Shown here piece by piece: positions 56,582 to 64,000 of a DNA stretch of 64,000 nt. Both the position numbers and the translations under genes were made by a program. The stretch is from assembly GCA_016508695.1 (NCBI GenBank), contig VNKQ01000020.1, forward strand, positions 434,001 to 498,000, read 5' to 3'. The notes beneath the pieces are model-generated. The model was not told the DNA's origin. It did no database searches and worked only from the letters and a program-made list of their open reading frames with translations. Position 1 is the first letter of the stretch, and the number at the start of each line of letters is the position of its first letter. This DNA is from Hyphodiscus hymeniophilus (lineage: Eukaryota > Ascomycota > Leotiomycetes > Helotiales > Hyphodiscaceae).

Positions 56582-57721
56582 TCAAAACCTCATAAAGATT
56601 GTCTCTTCTACTGCAGTCGGTCTGCCCAGTTTCACGATGGCTGTCTTTGACTTTAAATCCATTACGATGTTGAAGAGAGTTGCACTTGTGCTGGGCGCCA
56701 CTTGAGCTCTACAGATTGCGCCTGGATATCCACTTTCGTCCTGAAACAGAGCACTGAACTCTTCTAAGCTTGGGCCTTTGCCCACATATTTTTGAGTCAA
56801 GGCCGTCATTCGCTGGAATCTCTCTAATGAATCTTTCATCCAAGCCGGATCTTTCAGACCCGCATGGTCGACGAGTAAGTGATTTGAGTGCACAATGGTT
56901 CCCAAGTCATCCTTTTTCAGTTTCGCAAAAGTTGACTTGGTAAATTCAAGGCCGACCGCCTCGCCAGAAGCGTCTCCGATCAACATGTGCGCCGAGGCAG
57001 CCATCCCAACACCCTCAAGCTTTGCTACCGCTTCCTTGGCTGAAGAACTTTCTAGCACAGAACGAAGACCGAGATGAACTGGCATTCGAGAGACATCAAG
57101 TCCTTTTGTACGGATGGCGTTAAGGCATACTCCAACACCAGCTGAATTGATGCCGATCTTACCAATGATGCCACCTTCGGTGACCATCTTGATCGCTGGG
57201 AAGGACTCTTGCTTGATTGTGAGAACGATAATATTTGCTTTCTGCTCTTCCATCCACTAATTTAAGATTGTCAGTACTTTTCACTTCCAGAGTGCCAGAA
57301 TAACTCACATCCCAGTTCTGGCCTAGGAAAACATGCTCGGGAGTCTCCCAAAACAAGCTTGTGCATCCGTCACTGAACAGACCAAATGCAATCTCTGTTC
57401 TGACATTTATAGCCACGATATCAAGGATATCATGCTTGGATCCGTCGGCAATCCCCTGCAACTCTGCATGATATCGTGGCCATTTCGCACGGATCTCGAG
57501 GTCGAAGCTTCGAGCGACTTCTTGAACTTCAGGCCAAGTTTTCTTGCTGTATTTCATAAATAGGTCTGTATAGAATGCTATGCTGCCCACAATCTCTCCG
57601 GCAGCTTCGGACCCGTGAGTGAAACCAATCTATGGAAGCACGTAAGTGGGATGTCTACAGTCAACTCAAATTAGGGACCTACCTGGTAGGGAGTCCCTGC
57701 ACATTCAATAGTTTTCACCAT
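56582..57721 (-). CDS. C45-family acyltransferase / N-acyl hydrolase (isopenicillin-N acyltransferase-like)
   Basis: Ntn-hydrolase of peptidase family C45 (PF03417), the family of the penicillin acyl-CoA:6-APA acyltransferase. Three exons (57721-57683, 57629-57309, 57256-56582) give 344 residues, close to the 357 of Penicillium IAT. The N-terminus reads GTPYQIGFTHGSEAAGEIVG, then FYTDLFMKY. The self-cleavage and nucleophile site is Gly-Cys in FSDGCTSLFWE at about G101-C102, the expected position. GQNWDWMEEQ and IGKIGINSAGVGVCLNAI follow, then IVHSNHLL. The C-terminus (FMRF) lacks the peroxisomal PTS1 found in Penicillium. No penicillin genes (ACVS, IPNS) are nearby, so it probably hydrolyses or transfers other N-acyl groups. 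It shares a divergent promoter with the deacetylase gene. Confidence 0.9.
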
Positions 57722-58202
57722 CGTAGCGTTGTATTTGTTCCCTCGTATCCGGTATGTTACGTTAATGCTGGATTCGCGTTGCCTTTTGAATATTATCAAC
57801 GGTTATGGTACAGAAGTTGGATGATACAGAATCTGCGGGGTGGTGAACATCGCCCGGGTCCTTGCCCGTAGCAGCGGCTTATCAAATGACAACCCCAATT
57901 TTTGACACGCAAGAATGGGCTGCATAGGACACAATTTTCATGTGGATCTTGAATATGGTAGTTTGAGTTATTGCCTGAGAAAAGCCATCAAGAGTGGGAT
58001 GAAATCCGCTCCTGGAAGAACCCGCTTCGACCGCTTCGATAGGGGCAACCCCGCTAGGATTGGCGAGAAGAGAGACTTCCCATTGCCCTGCTTGAATCCT
58101 TACTTCATTTCCAATGTATGAAAATTGCATTCTCTTTCAGGAAATCGAAATACATCTACTGCAGAATTTTCAATTAAGTGGTAATAGTTAGAAAAGGTCA
58201 CG
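57722..58202. promoter_or_regulatory. Divergent promoter region C45 / deacetylase
   Basis: These 481 bp lie between the two outward-facing starts. Shared regulation is possible. No element was assigned. Confidence 0.5.
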
Positions 58203-59265
58203 ATGGTCAAACGAGTTCTAGTTGGCTATGGCATTGATGTTGACGCAGTCAGCGGCTGGTATTCATAAACCTGATGTCCGACTGGAAGCAGCAGGATCTA
58301 ATTTGGGAAACGATTAGGATAAACACCAAGACGGGCGCACCGGCCAACCCAACGGACGTATCACGAGGAATATTTGGTGCAACTGTTGGCATTGACCGTT
58401 TACTAAAACTATGGGATAAGCTCGGCATCAAAACGACATGGTTTGTGCCTGCGCATTCGATCGAGTCATTTCCTGAACAACTTGCGAAAGTTCGGGACGC
58501 TGGTCATGAGATGCAAGTCCTTTAGTAGTTAAAGGTCTCCAAAAGCTGATCCGGTATCCAGAGGTCTTCATGGCTATACCCATGAGCATGTCAGCCAGTT
58601 GAGCGAACAGCAACAGCGAGATGTCCTGATCAAGTCGATTGAAGTTCTCACCAGATTTACCGGCAAGAAACCAAAAGGATGGACGGCCCCTGCCTGGGAT
58701 ACTTCTAAGGACACCATCGAGCTACTCGAAGAGTACGGAATTGTGCGTACGAGGTACAAGGTAATGAACATTGCTGACTACGTGCTAGGAGTATGACCAT
58801 TCATTCATGCATCATGATTCCCAGCTATACTACGCTCCATCCGGTGCTAAATGGACTGAAACCAACATGGCAAATCCAGCTTCGTCGTGGATGACACCCA
58901 TGTCATCTCTCCGGCCCTCGAAGGTTGTCGAGATTCCTGCAAATTGGCACCTCGACGACTGGCCACCTTTTCAACTCTCACTCAAACAAGCGTCTACGCA
59001 CGGCTATGTTGATACATATTCAGTAGAGCGTTTGTGGAAAGACCAGTTTGACTATTATTATCGCGAGTACGATACTTTTGTGTTCCCGATGAGCATTCAT
59101 CCACAAGTTAGCGGGAAACCTCAAGTAATCTTGATGCATGAGAGGATCTTCGAGTATATCAATAATCATGAGGGAGTGGAATGGGTAACTATGGAACAGA
59201 TGGTAAAGGAGTACAAGGAGGGGAGAATTGGTGGCGTTGAGGTAAAAGGAGGTGTAGACCTGTAG
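58203..59265 (+). CDS. Polysaccharide-deacetylase-fold enzyme (PuuE / HP0310-like)
   Basis: Metal-dependent amidohydrolase with the NodB fold (PF01522). Four exons (58203-58258, 58318-58512, 58562-58742, 58789-59265) give 302 residues. The metal-site motif is GYGIDVDAVSGW (D12, D14), followed by DVSRGIFGATVGIDRLLKL. The His pair is in GLHGYTHEH (H87, H91), and GWTAPAWD lies near residue 120. This signature is that of the Helicobacter HP0310/PuuE-type branch, which removes N-acetyl groups or opens allantoin, rather than secreted chitin deacetylases. No signal peptide was seen. Intron 2 (58513-58561) starts GCAAGT, a GC-AG intron. Acting inside the cell on a small ureide or amide is inferred. 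Confidence 0.9.
58513..58561 (+). other. GC-AG intron 2 of the deacetylase gene
   Basis: This 49-nt intron has donor GAGAT|GCAAGT and acceptor TATCCAG|A. It rebuilds GHEIGLHGY. The nearby GT donor leaves the wrong phase. Confidence 0.8.
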
Positions 59266-59917
59266 TGCCGTCGAGTATTGTATCCTTTGTTCCTCTAAGG
59301 GGATTCTCAGATCTACAGAAAAAACATTGGCGCCGCTTTTTTGTACACTTATAGTACGACTACTCTCCTGTTGTCAAAGAAGTGGATGGCGAAAGCAGTG
59401 TGCTTGCGAATGCCGTGGATGATAAGGTGCAGATACTTATGAGGTATCTTTGATATAGGAGCAGAAACCGTACACGAGTACTTGGAGAGCAGAGATTGTA
59501 GGGAGAGATGGTCTAGTAAGCAAGGGTGTTTCATTAGATGCAACCGCCTCTTAGATACGGAGAGTAATGTGAAATGAGAAAATCTTCGCAAAATGCTCCA
59601 AGCCCCATGAGCGATAGTGAAATTCCACGTCTCTATTGAAGAATTCTTTCGGTTCTTGACATCCCATTGCACCGGGATGTCTGGAAATTTCACATGACCT
59701 TTCACGCAATACTTCGAGGCTGGGAGCTTCTCTCCAAATAATGCGATGCTTGCTTTCACCATCATTCCCAAGTCGACAACCAGTATTCAAGATTTCCTTT
59801 GATATACTCAGCCGTAGTGTTGTAGTTTTACATGAAAATCGCCCTTTCCGTACCCAACACCACGCAATGCAAATGCTTTCAAGTTATCCTTCCGCGAGCT
59901 AGTCCTACACATTACCA
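59266..59917. other. Convergent 3' region, 0.65 kb
   Basis: It lies between the deacetylase and Pet191 stops. A minus-strand frame of 140 codons (59349-59771) has no motif and is rich in His and Leu, so it is not called. Confidence 0.4.
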
Positions 59918-60352
59918 TCATAGCCCTTTCCGAAGCTTCTCGTTCTCAACTTCTCTCCAATCACGTTCTTCTGGTTCATATCCACTCGTCTCCTTCACGG
60001 GAGCTTGAAAGGCAGGTTTTCCGGCATATAGCTGACCTCCACCAACACTTTCGCCGCCCTCAATCTCTTTGCTCACAGCAATCGGCTGATTCCCACGAAA
60101 CCGTTTCCGCATGTCCACCATCCCGCGCTTACACTCTCCATACCCCTTCTTCAGCTGTTGGCATTTGGTTGGCATGGTATCGATGAGTGGAGGACGGAGA
60201 CAGTCAGAGGGTTTGTTGCGCTGTATCATAACGCAGTCGGATTCCTGAAGACACTGTGCTAGAGCCGCTCCTATCTCATACATCAATCCCCCGTCAACCT
60301 AAAAACATACCAGCGTAAATTACGTACGAATGTCTTTACAAGAGCTCGGCAT
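59918..60352 (-). CDS. PET191: Cytochrome c oxidase assembly factor Pet191 / COA5
   Basis: Mitochondrial intermembrane-space twin-Cx9C protein needed for cytochrome c oxidase assembly. Two exons (60352-60328, 60270-59918) give 125 residues. The start MPSSCKDI joins RAALAQCLQESDCVMIQRNK. CLRPPL, LPT-like MPTKCQQLKKGYGECKRGM and VDMRKRFRGNQPI follow. The Cys pairs are spaced as in the family. The C-terminal 45 residues are a fungal-type extension. A 98-codon frame upstream (60632-60336) overlaps the start by about 17 nt and is not called. Confidence 0.94.
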
Positions 60353-61066
60353 GTCGAACGACTCGGCTCAGTTTTGCTCTAATTCGTGGACCAAAGAGTG
60401 ATGAATTGCCCATCCAAAGCGAAAAGCTAAGAATGGTGACTATGAGAACGACGTGCTCCCCCTTTGCAAGGCAAACCGGCCGAGATGCGATTGGAAGAAT
60501 TGGTACCTTTGTAGGAGACTTTCTCGTTGAAGATGGCCCCACTTTGCGTCTGGCAGGAGTTGAGGTGACAGCTATCTTACCTTGGGTGAGGTAGTGCTCA
60601 GAAGGCTTGTTAGTGGACGACGTTGACGGCATTTCGTTTTTCCGGCCCGAAGAGCTGTTTCGTGGGAATTGTCAATCCCTCATGACGAAGTTGTGTTGTA
60701 CTTCTCCGACAAGAGGGCAATCGTTGAAACCCTGAGGAGATGTTGCTACCTTCACGATCATACGAAACAAGACGCGACATCTCTGCCGTAGTGGTCTCCA
60801 GAATCCGTGTCTGAAACGTTGAGTAGGCCTCTGATTAGCATGTGCTTGTGACATCACAGGCGGAAAGTACGTGAATGCAGTCGCGCTGACACTCTGACCC
60901 TTCTAACGAAGCTCAAAACAATCCAAACAAAGCTTCGATTTTGTATCAATGCTTGCGCTAATGGGCCTCAGAAAATCTACCGCCTAGGTTCCAACGCCCT
61001 ATCGCGCTTGTACATGGATATCGACAGCTACATCTTCTGTCCTTGTCTTGTGTTCTGCAGGAGAAT
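60353..61066. promoter_or_regulatory. Divergent region PET191 / lipase
   Basis: It must hold both promoters. The minus-strand frame 60632-60336 (98 codons, one hydrophobic stretch, a possible GTAAGA donor) overlaps the Pet191 start and may be leader sequence or a short unknown gene. Confidence 0.45.
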
Positions 61067-63106
61067 ATGCCTCCCATTCCTTTTCTTGGACGGCTGAATA
61101 TGTAAGTCTTATCCCGCCTTCAATTCTCTCCCATAGCTAATTTCGGAGCAGAGCTGAGTATATAGCATTGGTGGGGTCGTTTCTCCTCGTTGGACTGGAA
61201 GCCATCATTCGGATACTTACACTTGCACTACGTACGTTTCCACCTACTTTTCAAAAATGGTGCTGATTTTTTATAGCGTCAACCGTTATCTCTCTCTGCT
61301 ATCGTGTTTCCAGACGATTGTTCAATCGATTCACATCCCCAGAAGAAAAGAAGGCCGGGACGAGGAAGAAGAGTAATTGCTACCGTCCATCCCTATCATC
61401 CAAGCTGACATGCGCAGCAGTTTCGAGTTCGATTCGAGATGCTTCCGACTTCGTTGACCTCTGCGCACTTTACGGATACTATGCTGAAGAACATGTGGTG
61501 CAGACGGGAGACGGATACCTACTATGTTTGCACCGACTTGCATGGAGGAAAGGAGAGGAGGACCAGAAGGTTAACTCAGGGCCGAAAAGTGTCAAGAAAA
61601 ATGTCGTCTACCTGCACCATGGCCTTCTCATGAACAGCGAGGTATGGGTGTGTTTGACAGATGAAGAGAGATGTTTACCATTTACATTGGTGAATAAAGG
61701 ATACGATGTTTGGGTGAGTGTAAAAAAGGTTACTTTGAAGGTGTTATGCTGAACCATTACAGTTTGGAAACAACCGAGGAAATAAATATTCCAAGAAATC
61801 CGTCCACCATTCGCCAACAGACCTCAAGTTCTGGGATTTTTCAATGGACGAATTCGCATTCCACGATATCCCAGATAGCATCCACTACATCCTCGAAACC
61901 ACCTCCGCTCCATCACTATCCTACATAGGCTTCTCCCAAGGAACAGCCCAAGCTTTCGCAACACTAGCCGTACACCCTAAACTCAATGACCAAGTCAATG
62001 TCTTCATCGCCCTCGCTCCCGCTATGTCACCTGCGGGTCTGTCCAATGGCATAGTCGACGCACTCGTCAAAGCCTCCCCACAAGTCCTCTTCCTCCTCTT
62101 CGGCCGCCGCTCCATTCTTAGCTCCGCTACAATGTGGCAGTCAATTCTCTACCCGCCCATCTTCGTGCGTTGCATTGATATGGGCTTACGTTTCCTGTTT
62201 GGCTGGCATGCACGCAATATGTCTACGAGCCAGAAACTTGCTGCTTACCCCCATCTTTACTCCTTTACCAGCACCAAGACCGTGGTGCATTGGTTCCAAG
62301 TCATCCGCACGAAGAGCTTCCAAATGTACGATGACGACGTTCAGCCTGTCGTTTCCTTGGGTAGCGTGAGTAAGTACACCAAAGTCGCTAAATTCCCGAC
62401 GCGGAATATCAAAACGCCAATTGTGCTTGTGTACGGTGGAAGCGACTCGTTGGTCGATATAAACGTTATGCTAAAAGAACTTCCATCCCATACCATCGCG
62501 ACCGAGATTCCACATTACGAGCATCTTGATTTCTTGTGGGCTCGAGAAGTGGATTCGTTGGTCTTCCCGCATGTATTTGATGCACTGGAATCATTCTCTG
62601 ATGCTGAGCACTCGAAAGAGGAATATGATCGTTATCGAAGTGCCAGACATGCTAGTATGGGAGTAGGAATGGCGAGATCGCCGTTGCTACTAGATCATCG
62701 CAGTGACGACGAAAGTCCATCATACGCGGAAGTCGTGGCCACAAAGCCTGGAAGCCATGGCAATACTCTGGTGCTGAATAATGAAGGAGTGAAGAACGGT
62801 GCACAGCGGTACGATTTTAACAATTCGTCGGCTGATGCATCGCCTCTTTCACCTACGCATGGTCGGACGGAACAGATCGACAACGCTCAAGAGATTGGGA
62901 ATGGAAACCAGGTAGAGAAGAGAACACGGAATGTACGGAGTAGTAGTATTGGTAGTAACTTGAACTTTGACGGAGGATCGCGAGGGATTAGTTTGGGTGC
63001 TGGAAGAGCGGTGAGTGGTGTTGTTATAGGCAAGACTATGGGAAATATCACGACCGGCTCTGATGATAGCACTGAGAGTAGTAGAAAGAAGAGGATTAAG
63101 AGATAG
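61067..63106 (+). CDS. Steryl ester hydrolase-like lipase (TGL1/YEH family)
   Basis: Alpha/beta-hydrolase lipase, probably an acid-lipase-type steryl ester hydrolase on lipid droplets or membranes. Five exons (61067-61101, 61152-61231, 61277-61372, 61418-61713, 61763-63106) give 616 residues. One membrane segment, IALVGSFLLVGLEAIIRIL, is at the N-terminus. The lipase start is DLCALYGYYAEEHVVQTGDG, then VVYLHHGLLMNSEVW, GNNRGNKYSKKS and WDFSMDEFAFHDIPDSI. The nucleophile is about S227 in GFSQGTAQA, the acid Asp is in VYGGSDSLVDI and the His in HYEHLDFLWA. The last about 150 residues are Ser/Gly/Asn-rich and disordered. The order matches yeast Tgl1/Yeh1. Confidence 0.93.
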
Positions 63107-64000
63107 GTCAAGATATCAAATATTAGAATTACATTTACACTTACAAAGCCCTATTACTGGTAGATAATAAAATATTCTTTTACGCTTTCAGTTTTACATA
63201 GAGATTGATTAACTTTACTATGTTTGCGTAGTTTCCTCAATAACAGTAGTCTTATTTATTTTGATTTTTATTCGACTTGTCTTTCTTTAAGCTTTCATGT
63301 CGTGTATTTAACTTATTTGTTACTTTCGAGGCCAGAAAAGTAATGCAATAAATACTATCGATAAGATTTACATTTTTATCATAACTATGTAGGGGTTCTT
63401 TTATCCTTCAAGTCACAACGTTAGAGACAATAAAGGTATAAGACTGTTATATTCATAAGAGGCCGCCTTTCTTTTCTATGACGACGGCACATACAGTGGT
63501 TATGATGGCAAGGTGAAACCTTATAGCGGGTGTAATATCGAAAGGAGGTATGACTGGTGCAGTAGTTCACAGATTCGAATAGCTACTCAACTCTTTGAGT
63601 TGGCTGAATCTAACGACTGAAGCGATGGTGGCACTCCATTCGAGTTCTGAAGACATCTCATTCTCCACAGGAGTATCATCTACCGGCCTAGAAAGCCCCC
63701 GATTTGTCTGTACTTTCCAACACGTCGAGGATGTTGATGTCATACGAATCTACGATATGTAGAGCCTCGAAAGTTTCTACAGACACTCTACAAGACTGGA
63801 AAAGGTGAATGTCTTGATGTTTATAAGACAGAAACAAAGTGAATGTGACTTTCGGTCCTATATTTTTCAAGCATTTGGTTGACAAAACTTCAGTCCAGAG
63901 AACGCCGCAAGTAGATTGAACTTGGTGCTAATGGTCTCCAAGTCTCAATGGTCCCGCACAACACCGTATTATGTAGGAGATGTCGACCGCTAAGGGCACA
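63107..64000. other. AT-rich right edge
   Basis: AT-rich 3' flank of the lipase gene. The 65-codon minus-strand frame at 63688-63885 has no motif. No gene, repeat or RNA was seen. Confidence 0.4.

Noticed and set aside
60336..60632. 98-codon ORF upstream of PET191
   Set aside because: It overlaps the Pet191 start by about 17 nt and has no recognisable family, so it was left as possible leader sequence.
1..64000. CRISPR arrays, rRNA genes or intact transposons
   Set aside because: No regularly spaced repeats, rRNA-like sequence, transposase motifs or long terminal repeats were seen, and the DNA is fungal nuclear.

Overview
The window is nuclear DNA of a filamentous ascomycete (Pezizomycotina). 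The signs are short introns (about 45-130 nt), genes packed on both strands, a HET-domain gene, and fungal-type orthologues such as Tom5, Nup54/57, EMC1, Pet191 and Tcd. A Leotiomycete is my guess only. About 27 protein genes can be supported. For nearly all, I placed introns by hand so that codon phase closes exactly from start to stop.

Layout. 1.3-4.8 kb: a dynamin-like large GTPase (-). 5.5-8.8 kb: complex I subunit NDUFA8 (-), nucleoporin Nup54/57 (+) and a GNAT acetyltransferase (+). 10.4-10.7 kb: a 49-residue Tom5 gene in three small exons (-). 11.4-14.6 kb: glycine decarboxylase P-protein (+). 15.7-17.8 kb: a HET gene with a frame break (-). 18.4-18.8 kb: a DUF423/TMEM256 membrane protein (-). 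19.9-21.7 kb: a sulfite-oxidase-like molybdoenzyme (+). 22.1-23.5 kb: an SLC35F-like transporter (-). 25.1 kb: a small Cys-rich ORF. 25.7-26.8 kb: a decayed SDR gene. 27.1-28.7 kb: a MetX-family O-acyltransferase with a mitochondrial-type leader (-). 29-36.3 kb: a conserved fungal protein, a 2OG-Fe(II) oxygenase, another unknown protein and a prolyl-4-hydroxylase-type oxygenase. 37.1 kb: an intronless DUF1989 gene. 39.8-41.5 kb: an MFS monocarboxylate-type permease.

42.5-53.2 kb is housekeeping: EMC1, a tRNA t6A-dehydratase (Tcd/TcdA), a VOC/glyoxalase protein, a BTB-like protein and RNA 3'-phosphate cyclase. 53.3-59.3 kb is the most unusual part: an SDR, a second DUF1989 gene (three introns), a C45 acyltransferase/N-acyl hydrolase and a PuuE/HP0310-like deacetylase sit side by side. 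All but the SDR belong to families acting on C-N bonds. The right end holds Pet191/COA5 and a steryl-ester-hydrolase-like lipase.

Cross-cutting points. (1) EMC1, Tcd and HET each have an otherwise good frame broken once, and each is restored by one extra base in a short G/C run, which points to consensus under-calls. The SDR gene has additional, different lesions and looks truly decayed. (2) Three introns use GC-AG ends. (3) Two micro-exons (18 and 20 nt) carry conserved motif residues. Much of the intergenic space (about 8.8-10.4, 23.5-25.1, 37.7-39.8 and 63.1-64 kb) shows nothing I can name, apart from an imperfect palindrome at 9.49-9.57 kb.
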